Shown here one piece after another: positions 1 through 11,657 of a DNA stretch of 64,000 nucleotides (position 1 is the stretch's first letter; each line of letters starts with the position of its first letter). Source of the DNA: Pomphorhynchus laevis (taxonomy: Eukaryota; Acanthocephala; Palaeacanthocephala; Echinorhynchida; Pomphorhynchidae); NCBI GenBank assembly GCA_012934845.2, contig WNNJ02000521.1:18597-82596 (forward strand), written 5' to 3'. The translations under genes were made by a program, and so were the position numbers. The notes under the pieces are model-generated. The model made no database searches. It saw only the letters and a list, made by a program, of their open reading frames with translations, and had not been told where the DNA came from.

Positions 1-1150
1 GTAAGGACATGGCTCGATTCCGAAGCGCAGCAAACCGAACTTAGACAGGCGTCTAGCAATCCCATTCACCACAGATTTCACTCTGTCTTTGAATCTCCTG
101 TCAGACAAGGAGTCTCTTTTAAAAACCAGCGATATATCGTCCGCATAGATAGTTCCACTGGTGTTTCTTTACAAAAGTCCATTTTTTTAAGACTCATCTT
201 GTCATAATCATATAAAGGATTAGCGATGAGGGGGACCCTTGAGGAAGACCCTTGGATAGCTTATACAAGGGACCCTTGTTTTTTTCTAGATAGAAGCTTC
301 TGCTCTCCAAAATTCCCCACGCTCGACGCAGAATTGTAGTGAAACAACATCTCTTCTTAACGTTTCCATTACTGAGTCGAGTGTGATGTTGGCTGCAGAC
401 ACGTCAAGAGAATACAGCAGTGCCGGCAGTGCATCCTTGGTGAGAAAACCCTGAAATGCCCTGACTGCTTTTACAGTTCCCCTACCACTACGAAACCCGT
501 GAATGTTGTCACCCAACAATCCACGCGACTCGTAGTAACGAGCCATATATCTTGCCAGAGCTCTTTCATAGATCATCACCATATTATTGGATATGGTGAT
601 TGGTCTCGCGTCCTTAGCCGTTGACACCCAATGACACTTTGAAAGAAATATAACTTTCCCGAGTGCAAAATCTGGCCAGGCTACTAGCGGTGAAGCTATC
701 AGTTTAGCCGAGATTTAAACCCTGAGTTCTTTGTCGATCAGTTTGGTAGCAGCCGCGCACGCCGATATGCCATTAGATGACCTCTTAGGCGTGATCGGCC
801 ACGCATCCAATAGATCTTCAAGTGTGATATCCTCTTACAATGGGTCAATATGATGGAGAGTAAGCTTTTACCTATTTTGAAGCTGCACATCTTCGGAGCA
901 TATCATTGCATTTGAGAGATCTTTCTTTTTAATTTCCTCTAATACAATCTTAATGCCCTTTGAATCAATCCACTTGGAAGCTGCTGCTCTCCAAGACCGT
1001 AAAGTGGTCTTCCTTATGGATGACCACCATTCTTTTGAGAAAGTAAAGTGGGACAGCAGCTTTCTTGCATCACGCTTCAACGACTCTTCATCGATTTGAT
1101 CTTGAAGTCGGGACATGAGAAACCTCCTACGATCGGACGGATTAGGATCA
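1..1150 (-). pseudogene. I/Jockey-like LINE ORF2, partial, reverse transcriptase
   Basis: Remains of the polymerase ORF of a non-LTR retrotransposon, running off the left edge of the window. The open piece at 286-627 reads through RT blocks: ARPITISNNMVMIYERAL, then HGFRSGRGTVKAVRAF, then SLDVSAAN where a working RT would have an aspartate-rich A box. Just beyond it, about 130-160 on the minus strand, the catalytic box reads TIYADDISLVF, and a PQGSP-like stretch lies between. Upstream, 868-1116 encodes a lysine-rich segment (KEWWSSIRKTTLRSWRAAASKWI) of the kind that links endonuclease to RT. Several frame changes and stops separate these blocks, so it is dead. The endonuclease domain is not recognisable. 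The clade (I, R1 or Jockey) rests on the associated zinc-knuckle ORF1 and is not certain. Confidence 0.75.
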
Positions 1151-1387
1151 GCTCTTAATCCCCCAGAGGAGTTTCTTCATGTGCAAGGCCTTATAATTGT
1201 ATTTTGGCAATGGTGGTCGTTTTGTCCTCAGGTGTTTATTTGCTGAATTATATAATTCAGCAAACAATTCGTTCTCCAACGAATTGTACTCAATGCGCCG
1301 CTTTTTACACGGCTGCATCTGCAGGAGGACGTTGTTCCCCTAACTTGGTGCCTCCTCCTTTTTTAAGACCTATCTTTCCTTCCCTGT

Positions 1388-1835
1388 TTATGCACGCTTT
1401 AAAAATAGCAGATCGTTCCGAGGCGCTATTTCAATATTCTCATTTCGGAGACGTTGATCACCCGACTGTTTTTTTGCGGCTTGTAAAAAGGTTTGTGCTC
1501 CTTCACACGCTTTTTTATTCTCACCATCCACCCACTTTAAATATTTTTTAAAATAGGTGCATGTGTGAGAATAAGCCCTATGTGAATGTGTACAGTTAGC
1601 ACACTTAGGTCTTTCGGACCTTTTTTTACAATTTTGTGATTCATGCTCGTCTCCACAGTGCACTTAGAGAGGACCACTTTCAAATCCTTGGCATCATCTT
1701 CGTCTGCGAACGACGGGACATCCCTAAGGATTCCCGTAGCACGCAGAAAAGTGTCAGTGACTTTGATTCCTTTTATTTGTTGTAGCTTTATCCTGAATGT
1801 TTCTTTTATATTAGCATTTTTTAATGTCATTCTGT
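1388..1835 (-). pseudogene. LINE ORF1 (gag-like, CCHC zinc knuckles), broken
   Basis: Nucleic-acid-binding ORF1 of the same minus-strand LINE. The piece at 1388-1663 contains two zinc-knuckle-like runs, CGDEHESQNC and then CANCTHSHRAYSHTC, followed by YFKKYLKW, typical of ORF1 proteins of I/Jockey/R1-type elements. The piece just upstream, read in another frame, gives a basic segment (FRIKLQQIKGIKVTDTFLRATG) that precedes the knuckles in this family, so a frameshift near 1,660 splits the ORF. The 5' side is cut at about 1,836 by the tail of another LINE in the opposite direction. It should lie upstream of the RT at 1-1150; about 240 bp of non-matching sequence between them has replaced the endonuclease. 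Confidence 0.7.
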
Positions 1836-1955
1836 CAAAACACCTCCTCCGTTCACACCTTCTCGACACCTGATTCACAGTCTTGTTTTGTTGTGGTCAT
1901 GTAAGCGTGCGCTGGCACGCATTTGCCACGTTAAAATAAATCCTTTTTTTAAACC
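1836..1955 (+). mobile_element. CR1/L2-like LINE 3' tail fragment
   Basis: A short plus-strand copy of the 3' end of the CR1/L2-like LINE that recurs in this window. It contains the last codons (reading ...HLLRSHLLDT) and the 3' untranslated tail, with a perfect hairpin: GCGTGC at 1905-1910, loop GCTG, GCACGC at 1915-1920. The tail ends in a TTAAAATAAATCC run. It interrupts the minus-strand ORF1, so it inserted later. The same tail closes copies at 12.49 kb and 42.65 kb. Confidence 0.7.
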
Positions 1956-2740
1956 ATCTTTCTAAATGTACCGCTCAAAGATACTCTCCTGAGAGATGTT
2001 ATATTTGAAGGTACCTCGAATATTCTTTTGAAAGGTAGTTTTGCCTCCGTCATTATCCCAAATTATTTTCAGCGTAAAAGCGTCCTGCCTTATTGGCAGG
2101 AGCATCTTTTGCGCTGAAAATTTATTCTCTACCTTTTTTATAAGTGTATTAATCGATACAGGTGATTTGCGTATTTTTAATATCTTGTATTTCACAAGAC
2201 ATGCGATTTTTATGCTATAAGTGAAAATAAAGAAAAAGAAAAAACGAAAGAAAAAATAGAAAAAGATAGCTATGCACAAGAAATAGAAACACACAAAAAA
2301 TATATGCAAATAGAAACTATAAGCAAAAAAACCAAATTACCCGATCGTCTGAAGCCGACCAATTAGGCTATCAGGCTTTGTCAAGATAGGATCAACTCTT
2401 GATAGGAAATTAGCTCAAATAGATATCTTTGAGACGGATGATACTGCTTGCAAATAATACACTTGAACACGAAAATTGCGATTTTCGAATACAACAACAG
2501 CGATTTTCTTAAATAAAATTAAAGGACAGGATAAATAAGAAAAAAAGAACAGTCAACCAGAAAGTAACAAGTCAAAGACAATTACGACAGTATAATCCAT
2601 AGTATTCTTCATCAAAGTAACGGCCTCAAATCCAGTGGGATCTAAGTCCTCCAGCCAATCTAAAACACCGCTCTCCGACTGAACAAACCAGGGTCTTTCA
2701 CCCCGAAGAAAAAGAAAAAAATTCTCCCTATAAATATAAA
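1956..2740. other. unassigned spacer with weak open frames
   Basis: No recognised gene. A minus-strand frame at 1962-2309 has a hydrophobic poly-Phe start followed by KKVENKFSAQKMLLPIRQDAF and FQKNIRGTFKYNISQESIF. This may be the displaced start of the LINE ORF1 cut at 1,836, but I cannot confirm it. A second minus-strand frame at 2553-2744 is unrecognised. Purine-rich runs occur at 2,230-2,300 and 2,520-2,560. Confidence 0.3.
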
Positions 2741-2893
2741 TCATGTGTCGAGAAGGTGTGAACGGAGGAGGTGTTTGAATGTGATAAAGGAGAGCGCAAC
2801 GGACGTCGAGAGGGAGTTGATTCCAAGCAAGTAAGGCGGCGACGAGGAAGGACCGGGTACCGTAGTTGATGGAGTAATTGGGAATTGTAGAGT
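2741..2893 (-). mobile_element. CR1/L2-like LINE copy A, 3' end
   Basis: The 3' coding end of copy A (reads LGINSLSTSVALSFITFKHLLRSHLLDT in two short stretches), separated from the rest of the copy by the gypsy element at 2,894-6,814. It keeps the final codons but diverges just before the tail hairpin that other copies carry. The same end is seen in plus orientation at 31.2 kb and 42.5 kb. Confidence 0.7.
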
Positions 2894-2991
2894 TGTGATA
2901 ACCAGAGAGAATAAATGGCTTTTATTCACGAATCTACAAATAGTAGGTAAAGTTAAATATAAATGATAAAGTAATTAAATGTGATACCACA
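2894..2991 (-). repeat. LTR of gypsy element (3' LTR in element sense)
   Basis: 98-bp terminal repeat, identical to 6717-6814, starting TGTGATAACC and ending GATACCACA on the plus strand. The pol reading frame ends two bases inside the internal edge, so the purine run used as polypurine tract (GGGATGAA in element sense) overlaps the end of pol. Under 100 bp is very short for this family. Confidence 0.95.
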
Positions 2992-5900
2992 TTCATCCCA
3001 TGTGATAATTTTGGAAGTATGCAGGACTTCTTCGACTTCTTGTACTTCGTCGGTAGAATTCTCTAGTTGTCACGGGATGATGGTTTGCCTCAGGAATTGA
3101 TGTCCTCTTTGAACTCAAGTTCATATCGATATTGTCAGTGGCATCATATTGCTTTCCGTTATTGTTATCATCTTCATAGTCTGGCTGGTTCCTATCGAAG
3201 CTATCTTGACAGTCGTCATCCCCGTCCCTTGACAATCCCGAACTACGAATATCCGAACTGTCTGGATCCTTGTAAATGGAGGTTTCTGAAGGATAACGAG
3301 ATAGGTGTCGAGTTGAAATATTTGCTTCTTTCCCAGATGGAAGTTCGATATGAGCCGTGTTTGGATTCGCGTTTATCAGTTTAGCTTTGAGCAATTTATC
3401 GTCGTATTTGTCGTGTTTGTAGAAGTTTCGCACGAATACAGATCCGGGACGACGGAGCCATTCTGGTAAATTGAATTTAGTTAATGGGCGTCTAGAGAAG
3501 TTGAAGATTCGATCATTAGGTGTCAAGCCAGTTGAGGTGCATAATAGTCCTCGAATAGATTGAAGGCTTTCAGCGAGGACCGTTTCCCAAGCAGCAACCG
3601 GACGATTGTAGTCTCTAAGCCGCAAAAGTACAGCGCTCCATAATATACCGTTATAGCGTTCGATCTGTCCGTTGCCTAACGGATTGTACGGAGAAGAGTG
3701 ACTTGCTACCGTGCCAATACTCTCCAGATAATCAGAGAATTCTTTCGACATGAAGGATGACCCGCGATCGGAATGTACAAATTCAGGTGGACCAAATATT
3801 GTCACTATACCACGCAGGCAATTTATCACTGTTTGAGCGGACATATCACGGCATGCAAATCCAAAGGGATAAGGAGAATATTCATCGACGGCTGTAAGCA
3901 AATATTTCTTGCATGATGAACTGGGCAAAGAACCTTTGAAGTCAAGTGAAATTCTTTCGAAAGGTCGTGGCGCTCTGATGAGGGCAGTTTTTGGAGGCTT
4001 GAAGAAGTTTGGTTTCAACAACGAACAGGTAACGCAATGAGATACAACATAACGAACGTCTTCAGTGCTATATGGAAGTTGATTCGATTGAACGAAGTGA
4101 TACAAACGATTGACTCCTGGGTGGCAAAGCGTAGCGTGAAGTTCATAAAGAAGCTTGAGATCTTTCTGTTTGTTAAAGTAACCGCAACTTGAAGCACAAA
4201 TATCCCTAGACATTGAGTCGGCCGCATAATTCAACTTTCCAGGCCGGTAAAGTATACAATATTTGAACTCAGATAGATCGAGACGCCATCTTTGCACTTT
4301 TTCATTTTTAATTTTACTCTTATGATTCCTGTCAAATATGAATGAAACTGACCTTTGATCCGTTAGAACATTGAAAGTTCGTCCAGACAAATAGTGCCTT
4401 CAGTATCGCAATGCTTTAACGATGGCAAGGGCCTCTTTCTCAACAGCGGAATGTCCAACGACACTCTTACTAAGTGTATGCGAATAAAATGCGACGGGTT
4501 TGTTATCCTGCGTTAATACAGCACCGATAGCATAAAGGGATGCGTCAGTCTCTACTGTAAATGTCTTATTGAAATCAATGGGTGTTAGAGTAGCTGAAAT
4601 AATACAATCACGAATTATCTCAAATGAGCGCTTTGCTGCAGGTGTAATAGGAAATATCGTGGTTTCAGCTAACGGACGAATCTGCGACGAAAAATTTTGA
4701 ATCCATTTGGAATAATGTGAGAAAAGGCCGACAATTCTTCGCAGTTGACGTTTATTTTGAGGTACCTGCAGTTCTCGCAAAGGTGATACACGATTAGGAT
4801 CAGGCCGTTTAATACCACTACCAACTTGATATCCCAGAATATTGATCATCGTTTTATTAATCATACATTTCGATTCATTAAGTGTTATTCGGTACATAGA
4901 AGCAACTTTACGAAACTTGGCCAGATTTGTATCATGTTCTTGCTGTGTTTTGCCGCACGCAATGATATCGTCGAGGTATGAATAGGTGCCGGTTAAGTTT
5001 TTTTTCTATGATCTCGTTGATTATTCGCTGGAAGGCGGCTACAGCATTCGTGAGTCCAAAAGGCATACGCTGAAATTGATTCAGTTGACCATCTGCCTCG
5101 AATGCGGTCAAGAATTTTTCGTTTGCTCGCAAAGGAACTTGATGGTAAGCACTTTTTAAATCGAGGGTGCTAAACACGTTATTGGACGATATGGTATCGA
5201 TCAGGTCGTCAATTCGGGGCATGGGATAAGCGTCGAGGACCGTGAATCTATTTACGGTCTGCGAGTAATCTACTACTAGACGACGACGTCCTTCTCTGTT
5301 TACAATAAGAACTTGCGCACGCCACGGTGAGTGACTGCGCTCGATGATGCCTTCGGACAGCATCCGTTTTACTTCCGAAGCAATGAAGCGGCAATCTTCG
5401 ATATTACGGCGCCGGGACGGAATTGCTGCAGGTTTTCAGTTTTTAAAATCGTCTGAAAATAACGACGGTATATCGATTTCCATGCTCGATAGTTGCCCAA
5501 TGGTTAATGTTTCTTGCTTAGCATTTCCTCGAGGTCGAATGGAAACACTTGAATGCAAGCGCAGGAATGGATGACCAAGTATGAGATCACGACAAAGATG
5601 AGGCATGACGAAGCATTGAATGTCAGTATAGTTTCGGTCACAGTAAGATATCGGTAATACGCATCGTTCATTGCATACGGATGTAAATGATGAATTAGCC
5701 ATGGAAATCCTAACACAACTAGATTCTGTAGGAATACATAGTTTTCGAATAACTGATGAATCGACAAAGTTGGAAGAGTTCCCTGTATCGATAAGAGCAT
5801 CCAGCTGTTGTGTTCCAACGCGAACTTGTACCGTCATGTCGTCAAGTTTAGATGCATCACCATTTGCATTTTGACAGGATATGATATTAAGTGATTCACA

Positions 5901-6716
5901 GTCGGACGCGTATGGTCGAGTACTACGATTGTATTTTCGTCGAGATCGAAGCAACTTAGTTCGACAAACTTTTTCGTAGTGTCCACGTTTTAAGCAGAAT
6001 GAACATTCAGCATCCCGGGCTGGACAACGATTTCGTGTATGCATAACTCCACCACAAAAGTAGCACCTTTTCTTGTTGATCTTTTGAGCTACGGCAATAG
6101 ATTCTTCACTTTCAGAAATATCAGTATTTCCTTTTGAACCTTTGGTTTCCCTTAAGGCATTTACTGTGAATTCGGATGTGTGTCGATATTCGTTTGATTG
6201 AGTTTGAGCTGCTTCAATCGTTCGAGCGACTTGATAAGCTTTCTCTTTGTCGATGTCATTAGTCTCGAGTATGCGTTGACGAATTTCGTTCGATTGTAAA
6301 CCCGTAATAAATGAATCGCAAATAAGAATATCACATCTTTGAAGGTGCATTGTCGCGCAAGTGTTTCAAGACGATCCACATAGTTAGATATCGATTCATC
6401 GAGAGTTTGTCGTGCAGAACACAGTAGGTGTCGTTTGTAAACCGAATTTGTAGATTTTATGAATGCTTTGTCGAGGATATCCATTGCTGAATCATAATCC
6501 AGGCACTCGTCAATCTTGTCGAATAATTGAGCGGAAATTGAGATTTTCAGGAGATCAAGTTTGTCATCTTGTGAATCCATTTTGATGCGTTTGATAAATG
6601 TTTCGAAGCGATATCGCCAGTGACGCCATTCGCGTTCTGCTTCAGGACAGTCTGTCGTTAGTTTGAGTGTATCCGGCTTGGACAGAGTATCTATCAAGAC
6701 AATTCGTGAATAAAAT

Positions 6717-6814
6717 TGTGATAACCAGAGAGAATAAATGGCTTTTATTCACGAATCTACAAATAGTAGGTAAAGTTAAATATAAATGATAAAGTAATTA
6801 AATGTGATACCACA
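6717..6814 (-). repeat. LTR of gypsy element (5' LTR in element sense)
   Basis: 98-bp terminal repeat, identical to 2894-2991. In element sense it holds a 14-nt stretch (plus-strand 6743-6756) that is the exact complement of the sequence starting one base past its inner edge (plus-strand 6702-6715). The primer-binding site therefore appears to match the element's own LTR rather than an obvious tRNA. Confidence 0.95.
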
Positions 6815-9800
6815 AGAGTAAGCGGGAATTACGGAAACGCAGCGATAAATAGGTGGGGCGAGTGTTGTCTAAGAAAAGAAGGTTGATGAACGATGGGGAG
6901 CCGACAGCGATGAGACGAATAGTGACGAGAAGGCGGAGTTTGATGCGGATGTGGATGGTGGGCCAGGAGAGTTGGGCAAAATATGTAGATGAGTGGTCAA
7001 AGCGACGAAGACTAAAGAGCACTCGAACGGCAGAGTTGATTATTCGTTGCAGGGGTAGAATGATGGATATTGGAGAATTGGCGAAAAGGCTAAGGCAGAA
7101 ATCGATTTTAGGAAGAAAAGCGATGAAAGAGACATACAAGAACGGAAGTCGATAAGGAGCTGGATACGGCGGATGTTACGGATAATTAAGTTATACGAGC
7201 GGACCTTGTCACGGTCCGAAAAAATGTCATCCACATTATTTTAGACTTGTCTGGTTTAGAACGAGATGGAGATTAGAGAGACGTTTGTAGATAGAATAAA
7301 GACAGTTGGAGGCAGAAATGCCGATATCGTGTATGCGATGTGCGGGTGCATGAGCATATATTAGAATGTCATCGGCGTATTGCATGACGTTAAAGGAGTA
7401 AGGTTTGATAAACGGATAGAGATCGCCAAGCAGAAGAGAGAAAAGCAGGGGACCTAGGACTGAACCTTGTGGGACCCCGCAGAAAATAGGGATGGGAGGA
7501 GTGGATGATGAATTAGAACAGATGCGAAAGGAACGGGGTCGATAGATATGAGGCGAACCATGCTACGGAGGAGGAAGAAAATCCGTAATCATAACGAAGA
7601 CGAGAAAGGAGGACGGAGTGGTCGACAATGACTAAGTCGGAGAAAAGGTCGATGGAGATGAGAACACTATATCGAGCCTTGTCTCGAGAAATAAGTAAGT
7701 AGTTGTAAACTTTCATGCAGGCGATTGCCGTCGAGTGATTAGAGCGAAAAGCGGATCGGAAAGGAGGGTTCAGATTGGATGAGGAGAGATAAGCGTTGAT
7801 CTGTATTAAGATGAGGCGTTCTAAGAGTTTAGAAAGAGTAGGGAAGCAGTGAAATGGGATGACGATAGCAAGAAGAAAGTGAGTGTTCGAGCGATTGTTT
7901 TTTAAGCAGGGGGTCGAACGATTGCAGGATTCCAGTGTAAAGGGAAGATACGACTGCGGATGGACGAGTTAAACAAGGTTGGGAGAAAATGGGATATCGA
8001 TAAGCATATGGATTTAAGTATGTGGGTAGGCAGGGGATCGGCAGGTGAGGCTTTGCTAAGCAAAGACATGAGAACAGATGAGACTTCGGTGCGTTATACA
8101 GGGAGAAGATGAAAGAGTTCCGGAAGGATGAGGCTAGCCGGGGCAGAGTGGGATAGGATGGAGACCGGGGTGTGAGAGAGCAACGTGGATACTTTGGTCT
8201 GGAGAAATGACGAATAATCATGGGGATTGTTGATGTTGCACGGCGAAGAGGAGCGAGCAAGGATTGAGTTAAAAGTATGCCATAGAGTCTTAGAGTTGAA
8301 TGAAGTGATGATTTTATGCTGCCAGAAGGAGTCTCATTTGGTACGTAGTAGGATGAGATGAGACCGGCGAAGAGCAAGTTAGGAATCACGGAAAGACGTA
8401 GTGATCAAGCGGAAATCACGTCTGAGATAGCGGTAATAGATTAGAAAACATGACGGGTCTACGCTTTGAGAGTAGGCATTAAATGTCAAACCATTTGGCA
8501 CGATTAAAGCGACGGTGTGAGTGAGGCTTGAAGGACAAGATAAGATTGAGAGTGGATGTGAGTTCACAGTCGAAAAGAAAGGCGAGATCGTGAGGAGAGC
8601 AATATGTTATTGTGGGATAGGATAGAGACGATTTGAGTAAGGCAGAGCGGAGAAGGGAGATGAAGATTTCTATAAGGGAGACGTAGGAGTAGGTGTATAG
8701 GAGGGGTGTGTTGTGAGTGAGATCAAGGGTGACAGAAAGTGATCGATAGACAAGGATGGGTGAACAGTGAGGTTTAGGCAGCAGAATAATCGGGAACAGT
8801 TATGTCGAGTTGAAGGATAGAAGGGCAGTGTTGGGTTTGTATTATAGTAGAATGTTGATGAACTGGTTGGACTCGATGGAAGAGGGGCGGTTGAGTCGGA
8901 TGTTGAAGTCGCCAAGAACGATTAAAGGGATGGAGGATAAAGAGCAGTGGAACAGAAGGTCAGCGAGTTCGGTAAAAAATAAGGATGTAGTAGCAGATGA
9001 ACCATGACTGTATACAATGGCGAGATCTAGAGTGATCGGGTTAGAAGAACGAGAAGTGAGTAATTCAAAAGCGCAATGACTAACAGGGTGAATTATTTTG
9101 CGAAGATACGCGGAGTGATGGGCGAATGCGACAATGCCGCCAAGATTAGAGAATTTAGAAGGTGATAAGTTGTGTGGGCGGGCGGATGCGACTAGTGAGC
9201 GATTGCCAGAGAGCAGACGACGAATGAAGGTTTCAGAATCGGAGTGCAAGGATTCGGTGATGCAGAAGATATCGATAGATTGCTTGGTGAATAGATTGAG
9301 GATAAGAATAGATTTATTGAGAATATATCTAGTGTTGAGGAGGCCGAGGCGGAAACCGTGTGTGGTGGTGAAAGGGTCTAGCGGAGAAGACACATAGGGG
9401 AGATGAAGCGCCATGAATTTTGTGTCGGGTGTGGCAACTTGAAAATTTCCGTTGATGTTTAGGATGAAGAGATGTTTTGCCGTTTTCCTCGCGACGGGCG
9501 TTTTCGATTCGGATAGAAGAGAGTTGTGCGATTTCGGAAGGGGTGCGCTATCGGGGAAATGCGAGTGTTTGAAGAGGACATTAGTTTAAATCGGTAGGAG
9601 AGGACAGAGGACGCTTGAGAGCGATGCTTGAAAACGATTTTCAGGAGAGGGCTAAGAAGGATTAGATTGAGAAGATTTGTTTAGGCGGGTAAATGCGACA
9701 AGAGAGATTCCGTTGAAAAATGTTGGTTTATTCGCAGGAACAAGATACGAGAGGATGGATCTGAATGCGGAAACATCGTGGTCAAGACGTGTTTGTAGAG

Positions 9801-9940
9801 ATAAAAAGGTGGAAGGAGTGATATTAGTGACGATAACGCAACTATCGCGAGAAGGAAAGCGTTCCCTTAAAAGAAGACGAGTAACGTGAGTTTGTGTGAT
9901 CACGATATGAGAGCTGGGAGTTGATGATATCAAGATGGTA
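6815..9940 (-). pseudogene. CR1/L2-like LINE copy A: ORF1-like, endonuclease and RT
   Basis: Main part of a minus-strand CR1/L2-like LINE. A short ORF1-like frame lies at 9652-9933. The apurinic-type endonuclease begins near 9,414: RLGLLNTRYILNKS, then IDIFCITES, GGIVAFAHHS and LIVLGDFNIRLNRP, matching its metal-binding and catalytic blocks. RT follows: the segment at 7829-8389 ends in LLKKQSLEHSLSS; then SIDLFSDLVIVDHSVLLSRL, GVPQGSVLGPLLFSLLL, and the catalytic VMQYADDILIYAHAPAHRI at about 7,310-7,390. The C-terminal arm reads RIINSAVRVLFSLRRFDHSSTYFAQLSWPTIHIRI at 6.8-7.1 kb, in two or more pieces. Several frameshifts break it, and about 110 bp present in copy B is missing near 7,225. The gypsy insertion separates it from its 3' end at 2,741-2,893. 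Confidence 0.85.
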
Positions 9941-10656
9941 ATATGACGGCGGAAGACAAAGAGGATATGTATAATATAGAGGGTGGTGAGCGATGTGAGG
10001 AAAGGTTATGAGTTGAAGGATTTTACAGGTTGGTGGAGGTTATTTTGATTGGGGGATGTAGGTTATTAAGAAACAAGACAGATGGGAAGATACGAGGGTG
10101 TCGGGAAGTGAATACATGGGATTAGAAGTGCATGTAATGACATGATCTGTGGGTTGACAATGGACATTGATCTGAAAATGGATTGATCAGGAATTGAATT
10201 GATCTGCAATTGGAATGATCTGGAACTGAATTGATTGTATATGTTAATCTCACAAATGTAGTTAGAATAGTTTAAGAATTTTTTAATCAAGTATTGAGTA
10301 ATCAAGTCATTCTATCATTCAAATTTGGCTCTTTAAATTAAAAGTCAACTCAACGATATGGATTTTACAATATTTTTGATACTATAACATTATACAATAT
10401 TATATAATTGTATAATTATATATTGTATAATTTTCATTATACAATATTTTTCATTTAATATGATGATTAATATTCGTAGTCTGTGGTCAGTTTGATTATT
10501 ATTTCTTTGCGGGTAACCCTGAATTGTTATTTATACAAATAAATTTGATATTATTTAAAAAAATAAAAAATTATTTCGACAGACGAGCAAAGCTCATAGT
10601 TGCACTGTTAAAAAAAAAGAAAAAGTAAAGAAAAAAGAAAGACTCACAAACAAAAT
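9941..10656. other. A+T-rich spacer
   Basis: No coding signal. Contains a run of short diverged motifs around TGATCTG(C/G)AA at 10,140-10,240, a TATA-rich low-complexity tract at 10,380-10,460, and the first member of the direct repeat pair described at 10,318. Confidence 0.4.
10318..10378 (+). repeat. direct repeat R1, copy 1
   Basis: About 60 bp beginning CAAATTTGGCTCTTTAAAT and continuing through CAACTCAACGAT and GGATTTT to ACAATATT, repeated with a few differences at 11,658-11,718. In copy 2 the block contains an inverted repeat TTGGCTCTT/AAGAGCCAA that is decayed here. Confidence 0.7.
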
Positions 10657-11000
10657 TCAAAAAAGTTGATGTTTGAATGCTGAAACCGATCTTGAGTTGA
10701 CAATTTCTTCACTTAATCGGTTCCACTTACCTACGATTCGGTGTCCAAATTGTACAGTTTTAGAGCGTATAACTCGGCGATGGGCTAATGTAAAATTGTG
10801 TCCACGCAGAGCCCGACTTTTCCGAACAGACATCAATTCTCTTAAGACGTGATTTCCCTTGTGTAAAGCTTTCCATGTTGAATACATATCTCGCCGAAAC
10901 CGAAGGTCGCTTATAGAAACTATACCAAGTTTTTTTTAGTCTTTCAAGTTTTTTAGCCTTATTATTATATAAAGTTTTGAGCACGGCTATCCGCGAAAAT
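10657..11000 (-). pseudogene. LINE reverse transcriptase C-terminal fragment
   Basis: The tail end of a non-LTR RT. The frame at 10657-10887 reads FRRDMYSTWKALHKGNHVL, then KSRALRGHNFTL and FGHRIVGKWNRLSEEIV ending VSAFKHQLF. This matches the pattern RGH..kL...F..RvvnvWN.Lp..vv...sv..FK..L at the C-terminus of CR1/L2/Rex-type polymerases. The upstream part (KAKKLERLKKT) is in another frame; the switch falls at a T-run near 10,931. No catalytic domain remains. It is not a close copy of the CR1/L2-like family seen elsewhere here. Confidence 0.65.
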
Positions 11001-11500
11001 CTCGGAATAAACTGAATGTTTCTTTATATTGGAATCAGTTGAAGTTGCTAATGCACGTTCTGATGACGTCTTGAGATCGCCTTCTTAGTATGGTTTTTAT
11101 GCTAAACACTTTAAAAAGGCTCCACATGGCATAACTTGGTAAAAGTGTGGGAAGATGATATCTTAAAACATGCCGCGAAACCTTCTCTCAAGTCTATTAA
11201 ACGCCTCTAATCTACCTACCCTTTATACGATTAAACTTTTCTTGTTTTGAGCTTATATATAATTTGATTAATTTAAATTAGACAATGTCTAATAAGTTAG
11301 CATAATGGATATTAACGAAAATAGTAGTTAATCGTTAATATACAATATATTGATTTTATTAAATGTAAAACATTCAATGAAAATCATCGTCCAACCTATA
11401 ACACCAATGAACGCTTCCGTAAAGCGTCATTTTTAAATTCTCATCAGCAATTCGATTGCCGTCAGTGCCAATATCGAGTTGCCTTCATTAGACAATTGCT

Positions 11501-11552
11501 AAAATGTAACGATGGATTTTGTACGTCAGTACAAAATCCATCAGTAGTACAT
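11501..11552. repeat. perfect 14-bp hairpin
   Basis: GATGGATTTTGTAC at 11511-11524, loop GTCA, GTACAAAATCCATC at 11529-11542. Pairing extends outward imperfectly (AAATGTA on the left, TACATTT on the right). No T-run or gene context suggests a terminator; it may be a small foldback scar. Confidence 0.7.
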
Positions 11553-11657
11553 TTCAGAGCCTTTATCATAGTCCATAGCTGAACAGCCTTTTTCAGAGTC
11601 CATCAGCAATGGATTATTCGCTTCACAATTTAATAATGAAGCAATTTATCTACCAGA

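Larger units (their letters stand above)
2894..6814 (-). mobile_element. Ty3/gypsy LTR retrotransposon, young but coding-broken
   Basis: A complete-looking LTR element of 3,921 bp inserted into LINE copy A. Direct repeats of 98 bp at 2894-2991 and 6717-6814 are identical by eye and have TG...CA ends, and the host sequence AGAGT is duplicated on both sides (2889-2893, 6815-6819). Parts on the minus strand: gag about 6.16-6.70 kb; two CCHC knuckles about 5.96-6.07 kb; retropepsin with an IDTG motif near 5.79 kb; RT about 4.7-5.36 kb with a YLDD box near 4.97 kb; RNase H about 4.3-4.6 kb; integrase about 3.4-4.2 kb with an HHCC region and D,D,E core (LDFKG, HSDRG, QIERYNG). The order PR-RT-RH-IN is that of Ty3/gypsy. 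No envelope gene or chromodomain is seen. LTR identity indicates a recent insertion, yet the reading frames carry about three or four breaks, so it is a fossil. Confidence 0.93.

Noticed and set aside
1204-1551. Plus-strand frame at left end
   Set aside because: Antisense shadow of the minus-strand LINE ORF1.
11511-11542. Hairpin as a transcription terminator
   Set aside because: No T-run or adjacent gene, and the organism is eukaryotic.
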